Below, in pieces: positions 7,972-15,756 of a stretch of 23,422 nt of DNA. This stretch comes from Wenzhouxiangella sp. (GTDB taxonomy: Bacteria > Pseudomonadota > Gammaproteobacteria > Xanthomonadales > Wenzhouxiangellaceae). The DNA is taken from the NCBI GenBank assembly GCA_021767625.1, contig JAASTB010000008.1, positions 1 through 23,422 of the forward strand, given 5' to 3'. How positions within the stretch are numbered: the stretch's first letter is position 1; every line of letters starts with the position of its first letter. A program made the translations under genes and the position numbers. The notes below the pieces were generated by a model, which made no database searches, was not told the origin of the DNA, and saw nothing but the letters and a program-made list of their open reading frames with translations.

Positions 7972-10923
7972 ATGAGCGAGACCCGCATCGACTGGCACAC
8001 GGGCGTGCCGCTGGCCCAAGGGGGTAGTGGCGAAGTGGTGCGCGCCTACTCGCCGGATCTCGGTCGGGACATCGCGATCAAGTACCTGCGACAGGAAGAC
8101 CCGGCCGCCATCGAACGCATGCTGAGGGAAGCGCGCACCCAGCGCGCCCTGTCCCATCCGCACATCCTGCCGATACATGCCACCGGCGTGCACCTCGACC
8201 GCCACTACATCGCCATGGACCTGGTCGACGGCGCCCCCCTGGATCGCTACCTGGCCGACCGCTCGACGGAACTGAAGCTGGCGGTCTTCGATCAGGTGCT
8301 GGATGCACTGGCCCATGCCCATGCCCAGGGCGTCGTTCACCGCGACATCAAGCCCGGCAATCTGATCGTCGAGGAACGCGACGGCCGACCGCAGGCCTGG
8401 GTGATGGATTTTGGCCTGGCGCGCCGGCCCGACGACGCCACCCTGACGATGGCCGGGGACGCCCTGGGCACCCCCGGCTACATGGCGCCGGAGCAGGCCC
8501 GCGGTGCCGAAGGCGCCGACCCGCGCGCGGATGTCTACGCCCTGGGCGTGGTGCTCTACGAAGTACTGACCGGCGCCCTGCCCTACACCGCCGATACCCC
8601 GATGGCCCTGGTCATGCAGGCCGCTGCCGGCCAGACCGTGCCGGTTTCGGAAATCCGCCGACATCTGCCCGAGGGCCTGGCCCGTATCGTCGTTCGCTGC
8701 CTCGAGACCGAACCGGCGCGCCGCTACGCTCACGCCGGCGAACTGAGGGCGGACCTCGCGGCCTTCACCACGGGCCGGACCCTCGCCGCACCCGTGCTGG
8801 GCAGGCGCTACCGCTTCGCGCGCTGGATGCGCAGCAATCCCTGGCGAGCCCGCTTGAGCCTCGCCCTGGGCGCCGTGGTGCTGTTCGGCGCTGCATCGCT
8901 GGTGATGATGACAGAGCAGAATCGCCGCGCACTGAACACAGCCAGCGAGCTGATCGCCGAGGCCGAACGAGCCCGCGGGGACTGGTATATCGACCAACTG
9001 CTGCCGCTGCATGATCAGCGTCCGGCCCTGCTGAGAGCCCGCGACACCGTCACGCGTCTGGCCGACGCCGGCGACCGGCTGGGCGAGATCGCCGCAGCCC
9101 GCATCGACGCCGCACTGGCCGACCTGCTCGATGCCATCGGCGAACCCGCCCGCGCCTTCGACCACGCCGAGCGCGCCTGGCTGGGCGGCGTTCGAAACAC
9201 CAGTGTGGCCCACCGCGCCGCGCGCGCCCGTTTACAGCAATTCGGTGCCCGACGACTTGAACTCGCGCTGACGGCGGATACAGCTTCTCAGGGAGGCTTG
9301 CTCGCAGACGCAAGGAACCGGTTGACGCGCGACCTTGAGCCCTATCGTGAATTGCTGGGTGCCGATATGTTGCGCCGCCTCGATCGAGCACTAAATCTGG
9401 AGCACGGCGCCAACACCCCTGGTTTGGATACAGCGGACCGAACGTTAATGGGTCCGGATGACTGGCAGAGCCTGCTGCTGGATCTTCAGGTTCAGGCGGC
9501 CGGTGCCATCGACCGCCTCAACATCGACGGTCAGAGCGCGCTGGCGGCGCTCGCCGAGGTCGACACCCGGCTGGAAGAGTTGATCGGCACAGCACGCTCC
9601 TACTTGCCGGCCTATCGATTGGCTTGCAAGATCGCGGCAGCTCGGCAGTCTCTGAGCACGATGCAGACCGAAGCCACGGCGGTCGAAACCACCCGGGATG
9701 CCTGCGACCGGGGGCTCCGTCTTGTTGTCGACGACTCGGAATTGCTGGCTACCTCTTCAATGCATCTGTGGCTGCGCGCCAAGGACCTGCGGAGAGATCG
9801 CCAGGCGTTTTCCGAGCCGCTTGATCGCTCCATCGCCCAGGCTCGGCAGGCTCTGGACGTCGACCCCGACAACGAGCTGGCACAGCTCTCCCTGGGCTCG
9901 GCGTTGCAGGTTCTGGGCCGTAAGCAACTGGCCGCCGGCGAGGATCCGGAAGCAGCGCTCGATGCTTCGCTACGCTGGCTGGAACGGGTTCACCATGCAC
10001 GCCCCAACGATGTCAATGTCATGAACAACCTTGCCGTGACCTGGAGCACCATTTCGGCTGCCCGATCCGGCGCCGGCGATCCGCGGGGCGCGCTCGCGGC
10101 CGACCGGCAGAGCCTGGTGTGGTTGGAGCGCGCAGCCGAGACCGCACCCGACGACCGCCGACTGAGCCACAACATGCTGATGGCGCGAACGTCGCTGCTT
10201 TACCAGGCTTCATTGCTCGGCGAGAATCCGACCGAAAGCACCCGGCACACCGTCGAACAGTTGCGCGCGCTTGCAACAGCGCATCCCGACTACATCTCCC
10301 CGCTGAACACGCTCGGGCTGGCCTGGTGGACGCAGGGTCTATGGAACGCCTGGACGGGCGAGGACCCCACGCCGGCAATGCGCGCAGCTCGCGCCGCCTT
10401 CGACGAGACCCTGCAGTTGAGACCGGATTGGGAGAGCGCGCGAATCAATCGGGCCGGCGTCGCTCGGCAATGGTATGCGACGGCCCGACAACCAGGCCCC
10501 GACCTGGAGGCAATGGCCGACGCAGCTCTGGCCACCTACCTCGAGCTTGAACCCCAGGGCGCGGACAAGTACGAATTCGGCTGCCTGCGGGCCGAGATCC
10601 TGGTGGCACGCGCGCAGTGGCGGAGCGCGGAAGAAGCCGACCGGCTTTTGCAGGAGGCTTTCGATTTGAGCAATCCTCGAAACAACATCGAGTGGATGCA
10701 CGTGGACTGCCACCGAGTCCGTGCCCGGATGGGCCATGTCTGGCTTGCACTCGGGACATCCTCGACTCCGATCGAGTCGTTGTGGGCCGATACCCTCGAA
10801 GCCGCCGAACGATCCGAAGCACCCGGCCTCTTGATGAACGCGATGGCTTTCGCCCGGGCTCGTGGCGATGAGGTATCGGCTCGCCGATGGCGCGACCGCC
10901 TTCCCGAGGCCTTTCGTCCCTGA
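7972..10923 (+). CDS. Membrane Ser/Thr protein kinase with helical-repeat C-terminal region (983 aa)
   Basis: The N-terminal 280 residues are a Hanks-type kinase with its key residues intact: glycine loop GGSGEV (17-22), Lys37 in IAIKYL, HRDIKPGN (123-130, catalytic Asp125), DFG (146-148) and MAPEQA (171-176). A basic segment and one hydrophobic helix (about 295-314) follow, then about 665 residues that should lie in the periplasm. This C-terminal part is Ala/Leu/Arg-rich and helical, with TPR-like stretches from about residue 600, suggesting a sensor or scaffold. ATG at 7972 lies 4 bases after the regulator's stop, so the two are probably translationally coupled. From about 9230 the codons become less GC3-rich than in the kinase domain. 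The most likely partner is the FHA regulator; the stimulus is unknown. Confidence 0.92.
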   Translation: MSETRIDWHTGVPLAQGGSGEVVRAYSPDLGRDIAIKYLRQEDPAAIERMLREARTQRALSHPHILPIHATGVHLDRHYIAMDLVDGAPLDRYLADRSTELKLAVFDQVLDALAHAHAQGVVHRDIKPGNLIVEERDGRPQAWVMDFGLARRPDDATLTMAGDALGTPGYMAPEQARGAEGADPRADVYALGVVLYEVLTGALPYTADTPMALVMQAAAGQTVPVSEIRRHLPEGLARIVVRCLETEPARRYAHAGELRADLAAFTTGRTLAAPVLGRRYRFARWMRSNPWRARLSLALGAVVLFGAASLVMMTEQNRRALNTASELIAEAERARGDWYIDQLLPLHDQRPALLRARDTVTRLADAGDRLGEIAAARIDAALADLLDAIGEPARAFDHAERAWLGGVRNTSVAHRAARARLQQFGARRLELALTADTASQGGLLADARNRLTRDLEPYRELLGADMLRRLDRALNLEHGANTPGLDTADRTLMGPDDWQSLLLDLQVQAAGAIDRLNIDGQSALAALAEVDTRLEELIGTARSYLPAYRLACKIAAARQSLSTMQTEATAVETTRDACDRGLRLVVDDSELLATSSMHLWLRAKDLRRDRQAFSEPLDRSIAQARQALDVDPDNELAQLSLGSALQVLGRKQLAAGEDPEAALDASLRWLERVHHARPNDVNVMNNLAVTWSTISAARSGAGDPRGALAADRQSLVWLERAAETAPDDRRLSHNMLMARTSLLYQASLLGENPTESTRHTVEQLRALATAHPDYISPLNTLGLAWWTQGLWNAWTGEDPTPAMRAARAAFDETLQLRPDWESARINRAGVARQWYATARQPGPDLEAMADAALATYLELEPQGADKYEFGCLRAEILVARAQWRSAEEADRLLQEAFDLSNPRNNIEWMHVDCHRVRARMGHVWLALGTSSTPIESLWADTLEAAERSEAPGLLMNAMAFARARGDEVSARRWRDRLPEAFRP

Positions 10924-10986
10924 AACCAGGCGGCCGCCCCTCGGCCCGGTCGCACCCCTTCTTCCCAGCCTGTCGGGGGCTACGAA

Positions 10987-11002
10987 TTCTCGCAAGCGAG
11001 AA
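10987..11002. promoter_or_regulatory. Palindromic operator or enhancer site, copy 2
   Basis: TTCTCGCAAGCGAGAA has perfect 7-bp arms around AA and matches the copy at 6247-6262 in its outer bases and flanks. It lies between the kinase stop and the 335 aa gene, 119 bp upstream of that gene's -24/-12 motif, as expected for an upstream activating sequence. No T-run follows, so a terminator role is less likely. Confidence 0.65.
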
Positions 11003-11069
11003 CGTTGTTGCCGCCAACGAGATCATTCCTGGAGATCACAGACCGGCCACCGACGGTGCAAGAGTAAAA

Positions 11070-11083
11070 AATCAACGAGATTT
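11070..11083 (+). promoter_or_regulatory. Candidate IHF site between enhancer and promoter
   Basis: AATCAACGAGATTT follows an A-run and fits the IHF core WATCAA-N4-TTR except that the spacer is one base long. It lies between the palindrome and the -24/-12 motif, where IHF-induced bending commonly helps sigma-54 activators. Weak match. Confidence 0.3.
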
Positions 11084-11121
11084 CATGATGTTGAACGGCA
11101 CCTGCCTGGGCCGGATCGTTC

Positions 11122-11137
11122 TGGCGCGCTATTTGCA
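11122..11137 (+). promoter_or_regulatory. Sigma-54 (-24/-12) promoter for the 335 aa exported protein
   Basis: TGGCGCGCTATTTGCA has a -24 TGGCGCG (one base off TGGCACG), a 4-base spacer and a perfect TTGCA at -12, with C before the -24 T. The predicted start is near 11148. A small inverted repeat, ACGGA-ACAA-TCCGT at 11145-11158, would fall at the transcript's 5' end. The start codon is at 11188. Confidence 0.75.
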
Positions 11138-11187
11138 GTGTGTGACGGAACAATCCGTATCCGCCCAACACACGACAGGAGCCTTCC

Positions 11188-12195
11188 ATGAACTCCACCC
11201 TCAAGAACCGACCTAAGAACCACTGGCTGGCGCTACTCGCCCTCATTCTGATCGCACCGCTGGCCCACGCCGCCCCTGACGCCGAATTGACCAGCCAGCA
11301 CGAGATCCGAATCGACCCTGATCAGCCGTTCCCGTCCCTGCTCTACAGCGACCTGCTGAAGTCGATGTCCGATCAGGTCTTCTGGGAGCAGGGCAAGCTG
11401 CGCTTTTTCGAGCGCATACGCTTTACCTTTCTGCCTGACTTCAACGACCCGCGGCACATCGCCGCCTACAACCCCGACACCGGCGCCTACCTGGTCAGCC
11501 GGATCACCGCTGCCTCAGGAGACGTCGTCCAGAACGTGAGATGGGAAGCCCGTCGCGAGGCTTTTCCGATCTGGGTCGGGCAGGCGGTCAATAACTCCGA
11601 CCCCGCACCACTCTCACCCGGCGCCTATTCCGCCACCTGGATGATCGACGGCCAGGCTTTCTGGAAGATGGACTTCAAGGTCGTCAGTGCGGGCGGGAGC
11701 AACCCCTACGAACAAGGCCACTTCCTGCTCGAAGGGCCATGGTCCGAGAGGGCCTACATCTACGTGCCCAACGGCAATCTCAGCCAGACCCCGACCTTCA
11801 ACCTGTTCCTTCGCGATGCCGACGCCCGGCCGGGTCAGTGGACTGACCAGATCGTGGTCATCGAGGTCTTTCGCGACGGCAAACTCGTCGCTCAGCATGG
11901 TCACAATGCCGGCGCCTCACGACCAGCGAGCATCGTCCAGGCCAAACCCTGGTGGATCGCCCACGAGTTCAGCCTGCGCAGCGCCGAAAACGACGGTTTC
12001 GTGCCTGCAAGCGAACTGACCGCACCGGGCGCCTACGAGGTTCGGGTGACCGTAAACGATGAACTGTGGGGGCGATATCGCTACCAGGCCAACGGGTCGC
12101 TGCCCCGGCCGCGTCGCCAGAATCGGGATTCGGCCGAGCCGCTTACGTTCCTGGAAGGCCTGACCGACCGCTTCTACGTTGAGCGCGCAGACTGA
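11188..12195 (+). CDS. Exported protein of unknown function (335 aa)
   Basis: ATG at 11188 has AGGAG 6 bases upstream. The signal peptide has a basic start, a Leu/Ala/Ile core and AHA/A cleavage near residue 28. The mature protein is about 307 residues, rich in aromatic residues and short strands, and looks beta-rich (two or more sandwich-like halves ending in strands such as GAYSATWMIDG and GAYEVRVTVNDE). It lacks cysteines, lipobox, membrane helix and IFSSRFEN tail. I do not recognise the family. Its significance comes from context: a -24/-12 motif and an enhancer-like palindrome precede it, matching those of the beta-helix operon on the other side of the regulator/kinase pair. It is probably another output of the same circuit and acts in the periplasm or outside the cell. 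It converges with prfC across a short hairpin. Confidence 0.8.
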   Translation: MNSTLKNRPKNHWLALLALILIAPLAHAAPDAELTSQHEIRIDPDQPFPSLLYSDLLKSMSDQVFWEQGKLRFFERIRFTFLPDFNDPRHIAAYNPDTGAYLVSRITAASGDVVQNVRWEARREAFPIWVGQAVNNSDPAPLSPGAYSATWMIDGQAFWKMDFKVVSAGGSNPYEQGHFLLEGPWSERAYIYVPNGNLSQTPTFNLFLRDADARPGQWTDQIVVIEVFRDGKLVAQHGHNAGASRPASIVQAKPWWIAHEFSLRSAENDGFVPASELTAPGAYEVRVTVNDELWGRYRYQANGSLPRPRRQNRDSAEPLTFLEGLTDRFYVERAD

Positions 12196-12196
12196 A

Positions 12197-12217
12197 CGCA
12201 GGCCTAGCCGGCCTGCG
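12197..12217. terminator. Hairpin between convergent genes
   Basis: CGCAGGCC and GGCCTGCG form a perfect 8-bp stem with the 5-base loop TAGCC. It fills the 28-base gap between the stop of the exported-protein gene (12195) and the stop of prfC (12224). It may serve both directions. No T-run is present on either side. Confidence 0.55.
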
Positions 12218-12223
12218 CCGGAC

Positions 12224-13825
12224 TCAGTCGACGTCGACGTAGACGCTGACTTCGCGCGTGGCGCGGAAGGTGATTTCGGGATGGCGTTCTTCGGCCAGCT
12301 GAAGGTTCACGCGGGTCGGCGCCAGGTAGACCAGGCGACCGCCGCCGTCCTCGGCGAGGTGCTGCTCGTTCTTGTTGCGGAACTTCTCGAGCTCGCGATC
12401 GGATTCCGCGCTCACCCAGCGACAGGTGGAGACGTTGACCGCCTCGAAGACGGCCTCGACGTTGTATTCCTCCTGCAGGCGGTAGGCGACCACGTCGAAC
12501 TGAAGCAGGCCGACCGCGCCCACGACCAGATCGTTGCCGATCAGCGGCTTGAAGAACTGCGTCGCGCCCTCTTCGGAGAGCTGCGTCAGCCCCTTGGTCA
12601 GGGCCTTGAGCTTGAGCGGGTCCTTGAGCTGAACGCGGCGGAACAGCTCGGGGGCGAAACTGGGAATGCCCGCGAACTGCAGCTTCTCGCCTTCGGTGAA
12701 GGTGTCGCCGATGCCGATGGTGCCGTGATTGTGCAGCCCAACAATGTCGCCCGGATAGGCGTATTCGGCGGCCGCTCGCTCGTCGGCCATGAAGGTCAAC
12801 GCGCCGTGGGTGCGCTGCTCTTTTCCGAGCCGAACGTGGTGGAGCTTCATGCCCTTTTCGAAGCGGCCCGAACAAACGCGCATGAAGGCCATGCGGTCGC
12901 GGTGAGCGGGATCCATGTTGGCCTGCACCTTGAAGACAAAGCCAGTGCACTTTTCCTCGGCCGGCTCGACCGTGCGGCCCAGGGTCGCACGCGGCTGGGG
13001 CTGGGGCGCGTGATCGGTGAACTCGTCGAGCAGCGGGATCACGCCGAAATTGTTCAGCGCCGAGCCGAAGAAGACCGGCGTCTGCTCGCCTTTCAGGTAG
13101 CGCTCCAGGTCGAAGTCGTGGCTGGCGCCCTTGACCAGCTCGATTTCGTCTCTGAGTTCAGCGGCCATGTCGCCCAGGGCCTCGTCGGCTTCGGGCGAAT
13201 CCAGGCCGGCGATGATCTTCGGGTCCTGGCGCATGTAGTTCTTGCCCGACTCGTAGAGGTGGATCTCGTCGCGGAGCAGGTGATAGATGCCCTGCAGGCG
13301 ACGGCCCATGCCGATCGGCCAGGTCACCGGCGCACACTCGATGCCCAGCACCTCCTCGACCTCGTCGAGCAGCTCGATCGGCTCGCGGCCCTCGCGGTCG
13401 AGCTTGTTGATGAAGGTGAAGATCGGCGTGTCGCGCATGCGGCACACCTCCATGAGCTTGATGGTGCGCTCTTCCACGCCCTTGGCGCAGTCGATGACCA
13501 TCAGCGCCGAATCCACCGCGGTCAGCACGCGGTAGGTGTCCTCGGAGAAATCGGCGTGGCCCGGCGTGTCGAGCAGGTTGACGATGCGCTCCTTGTAGGG
13601 GAACTGCATCACCGAGGAGGTAATCGAGATGCCGCGCTCCTTTTCCATCTCCATCCAGTCGGAGGTGGCGTGGCGCGAGGCCTTGCGCGACTTGACCGAA
13701 CCGGCGAGCTGGATCGCCCCGCCGAAGAGCAGGAACTTCTCGGTCAGCGTGGTCTTGCCGGCGTCGGGGTGCGAGATGATCGCGAAGGTGCGCCGGCGCT
13801 CGATTTCATCGGTCAGTCGGGACAT
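12224..13825 (-). CDS. prfC: Peptide chain release factor 3
   Basis: A translational GTPase of 533 aa, matching the usual length of bacterial RF3 (about 529 in E. coli). It removes RF1 or RF2 from the ribosome after peptide release, in the cytoplasm. GTPase motifs are clear: HPDAGKTT (19-26, G1), the switch I region around ERGISITSS, DTPGH (86-90, G3) and NKLD (140-143, G4). The beta-barrel and C-terminal RF3 domain follow (for example GLLQFDVVAYRLQEEY), which separates it from EF-G, LepA and TypA. The start at 13825 gives the expected MSRLTDEIERRRTFAIISHPDAGKTT-type N-terminus, but I see no good Shine-Dalgarno sequence. A TATAAT box 27 bases upstream implies a leader of only about 20 bases. 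It is a housekeeping gene with no obvious link to its neighbours. Confidence 0.97.
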   Translation of the reverse strand: MSRLTDEIERRRTFAIISHPDAGKTTLTEKFLLFGGAIQLAGSVKSRKASRHATSDWMEMEKERGISITSSVMQFPYKERIVNLLDTPGHADFSEDTYRVLTAVDSALMVIDCAKGVEERTIKLMEVCRMRDTPIFTFINKLDREGREPIELLDEVEEVLGIECAPVTWPIGMGRRLQGIYHLLRDEIHLYESGKNYMRQDPKIIAGLDSPEADEALGDMAAELRDEIELVKGASHDFDLERYLKGEQTPVFFGSALNNFGVIPLLDEFTDHAPQPQPRATLGRTVEPAEEKCTGFVFKVQANMDPAHRDRMAFMRVCSGRFEKGMKLHHVRLGKEQRTHGALTFMADERAAAEYAYPGDIVGLHNHGTIGIGDTFTEGEKLQFAGIPSFAPELFRRVQLKDPLKLKALTKGLTQLSEEGATQFFKPLIGNDLVVGAVGLLQFDVVAYRLQEEYNVEAVFEAVNVSTCRWVSAESDRELEKFRNKNEQHLAEDGGGRLVYLAPTRVNLQLAEERHPEITFRATREVSVYVDVD

Positions 13826-13851
13826 GGTCGGGTCGCGCAGGTAAACACACC

Positions 13852-13880
13852 ATTATAACTGGCGCGTCGCCTGGCGGAAA
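13852..13880 (-). promoter_or_regulatory. Sigma-70 promoter of prfC
   Basis: On the minus strand a perfect TATAAT (13857-13852) lies 17 bases after TTTCCG (13880-13875), a weak -35. The transcript would start near 13845, leaving a leader of about 20 bases before the prfC ATG. Confidence 0.6.
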
Positions 13881-13897
13881 TCAGGGTATGTCACGAC

Positions 13898-13926
13898 TTG
13901 CGGGAAGCCGACGCACGCCCTAGCTT
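13898..13926 (+). promoter_or_regulatory. Candidate promoter of the LRR cluster
   Basis: TTGCGG and TAGCTT are separated by exactly 17 bases, about 50 bases ahead of the first LRR gene and divergent from the prfC promoter. Each box matches only half to two thirds of consensus, so this is tentative. Confidence 0.3.
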
Positions 13927-13973
13927 TCCCATCGGGGAGTTGGCTATCGAGGGCGTTCTACAAGGAGCTCGAG

Positions 13974-15647
13974 ATGAAGCGTTTCAGTCTTGTCCGCAAG
14001 CCCGGCACCTGGCTGCCGGCCCTCGCCTTTTTCGCGCTTGCACCGGCCCATGCCCAGGACCCGATTCCGACGCTGGAGGCTTTCTACGAAGCCACCGGCG
14101 GCGACCAGTGGCGCGACAACACCGGCTGGCTGGATTCGGCAGTGGACTTCTGCGACTGGTACGGCGTCAGCTGCCGCGGAAGCCAGGGCGGTCAGCAGGT
14201 CATCGACCGCATCGAACTGCCCGGCAACAATCTCGTCGGCAACCTAGACCTGGCCGCCCTCGACGACCTGGGGCTGACTGAACTCGACCTGGCCGACAAT
14301 GCCCTGGGCGGCATGCTCGGGCGTGCCCCGGTCGGGATTCACCTGTTGGACTTATCCAACAACCGCCTCGAAGGCGCGCTGCCGGCCCTGCGTGCCGAAG
14401 ACATCCCGCTGATCGTCGACGATAGTCCGCATACCTGGCGGCTGGCGAACAACCGCTTCAGCGGCCCGATCCCGGCCAACTGGAGCGAATTGCGGCTTCG
14501 CAACCTCGATCTCACCGGTAATGAACTCGACGGCGGCGCGGCCACGGCCTTCGAAGCCATCGGTCGCGAAGGACCGGGTTTCCTCGGCATCGCCGACAAC
14601 GAGTTCGCAGGCACGCTGCCACCGGGCATCACCGACACCTGGCTGCAACTGCGCGACGTCGACACTTTCGGCGGGCTGAACCTGTGCTGGAACGACTGGC
14701 AGATCGACGACCCCGGACTGGACGACTGGATCGCCGCGCGGCACGTGGGCGGCGAGTACCTCGATTGCATCAACCGCGCTCGCACGACGGTGACGCCCGG
14801 CATCAGCGGATCGTTCTACAACTCAGCGCGCAGCGGGGAAGGACTGACGGTGATGATGCTCGACAGCGGCCGGCCCGTGATGTATTGGTTTTCGTTCGAC
14901 ACCGAAGGCCGCCAGCAGTGGGCCTTCGAAGCCGGGTTCCATCACGAGGAAAGCCTGCAATGGCGAACCCTGCTGGAGACCCGCGGCGACTTCGCCGAAG
15001 GCATCCGCTTCGTCGAGGGCCAGCGCACGGTTCGCCCGCTGATGGGCGCCAGGCTCGATCGGCTGTCGCCCAACCGCATGCATTTCGAACGGCGCTACTG
15101 GGACTATACGCTCTGCCCGCCGCTGCTCGACCCGCCCGGCACTTCGCAGCCCTGCCCGCTCGTCCCCATATCCGACCGCCTGGACTACTCGCGGCTGACC
15201 CAGCTGGCGGGCACCAGCTGCACCAACCAGAGCGATCACCAGCAGTACTCCGGCGCCTGGTACGACCCCTTCCGCAGCGGCGAGGGCTTCGTCATCGAGG
15301 TGCTGCCCGACGATCGCGCCGTCGTCTACTGGTTCACCTACACGGCCGACGGATCGGGCGACCAGGCCTGGATGGTCGGACAGGGCACGATCGAACCGGG
15401 CGATCAATCCCCGGCCGAGATCATCGTCGATCCGCTCTACCAGCCTATCGGCGGCGTATACGGCGCCGATTTCGACCCCGAGGCCGTCGAAGCCGTGGAC
15501 TGGGGCCGCCTGCGCATCGAGCTCGACAGTGCCGACACGGGCCGGGTGTACTGGAACAGCAACCTGGTCGAGTACGGATCCGGCGACTATCCGATCGTGC
15601 GCCTGGCACGCCCGATGCTGGCCGACTGCGGCGACGCACAACCCTGA
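13974..15647 (+). CDS. Exported LRR protein with double SGEG/YWFTY module, copy 1 (557 aa)
   Basis: ATG at 13974 has AGGAG 6 bases upstream. The signal peptide cleaves at AHA/Q (27/28). An N-cap follows with YEATGGDQWRDNTGW and CDWYGVSC, close to the CxWxGVxC cap of plant-type LRR proteins. Then come about six LRRs (LDLSNNRLEGALP, LANNRFSGPIP). A cap segment follows (LNLCWND, later CINRAR). Residues about 277-420 carry the first SGEG module (FYNSARSGEG, MYWFSF). Residues about 420-557 carry the second (AWYDPFRSGEGF, DDRAVVYWFTY, QAWMVG) and end with LADC near the terminus. It is probably an extracellular or surface-bound recognition protein; the ligand is unknown. It is first of five tandem paralogues and most resembles copy 2. 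A strong hairpin follows it. Confidence 0.87.
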   Translation: MKRFSLVRKPGTWLPALAFFALAPAHAQDPIPTLEAFYEATGGDQWRDNTGWLDSAVDFCDWYGVSCRGSQGGQQVIDRIELPGNNLVGNLDLAALDDLGLTELDLADNALGGMLGRAPVGIHLLDLSNNRLEGALPALRAEDIPLIVDDSPHTWRLANNRFSGPIPANWSELRLRNLDLTGNELDGGAATAFEAIGREGPGFLGIADNEFAGTLPPGITDTWLQLRDVDTFGGLNLCWNDWQIDDPGLDDWIAARHVGGEYLDCINRARTTVTPGISGSFYNSARSGEGLTVMMLDSGRPVMYWFSFDTEGRQQWAFEAGFHHEESLQWRTLLETRGDFAEGIRFVEGQRTVRPLMGARLDRLSPNRMHFERRYWDYTLCPPLLDPPGTSQPCPLVPISDRLDYSRLTQLAGTSCTNQSDHQQYSGAWYDPFRSGEGFVIEVLPDDRAVVYWFTYTADGSGDQAWMVGQGTIEPGDQSPAEIIVDPLYQPIGGVYGADFDPEAVEAVDWGRLRIELDSADTGRVYWNSNLVEYGSGDYPIVRLARPMLADCGDAQP

Positions 15648-15659
15648 AAGCCGGCCCCT

Positions 15660-15684
15660 GCGGCCCGGCACCCCGCCGGGCCGC
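15660..15684. terminator. Strong GC hairpin after LRR copy 1
   Basis: GCGGCCCGGC and GCCGGGCCGC form a perfect 10-bp stem around ACCCC, 12 bases after the stop of copy 1. It lacks a T-run (CCATTTGCC follows), so it may be a partial terminator or an mRNA 3' stabiliser separating copy 1 from the rest of the array. Confidence 0.55.
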
Positions 15685-15688
15685 CCAT

Positions 15689-15717
15689 TTGCCTGTAAAC
15701 GATCGCTCTCGTACCAT
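15689..15717 (+). promoter_or_regulatory. Candidate promoter of LRR copy 2
   Basis: TTGCCT and TACCAT are spaced by 17 bases, just downstream of the hairpin and about 40 bases before the start of copy 2. The matches are partial (3-4 of 6 in each box), but the position after a terminator-like hairpin makes a separate promoter plausible. Confidence 0.3.
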
Positions 15718-15756
15718 GGATTCGGGGCATTCAATCGTTGGCGAGGTGCAATCACC

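Noticed and set aside
7639..9213. A 524-codon minus-strand open frame across the regulator/kinase junction
   Set aside because: It is antisense to the AAA+ and kinase motifs, and its composition is typical of a GC shadow frame.
10987..11002. The palindrome as a terminator of the kinase gene
   Set aside because: The stem has only a 2-base centre, too tight for a normal RNA hairpin, and no T-run follows. The matching copy at 6247 is not after any gene.
12179..13858. A 559-codon open frame on the plus strand opposite prfC
   Set aside because: It is the antisense shadow of a certain RF3 gene, with no ribosome site or domain.
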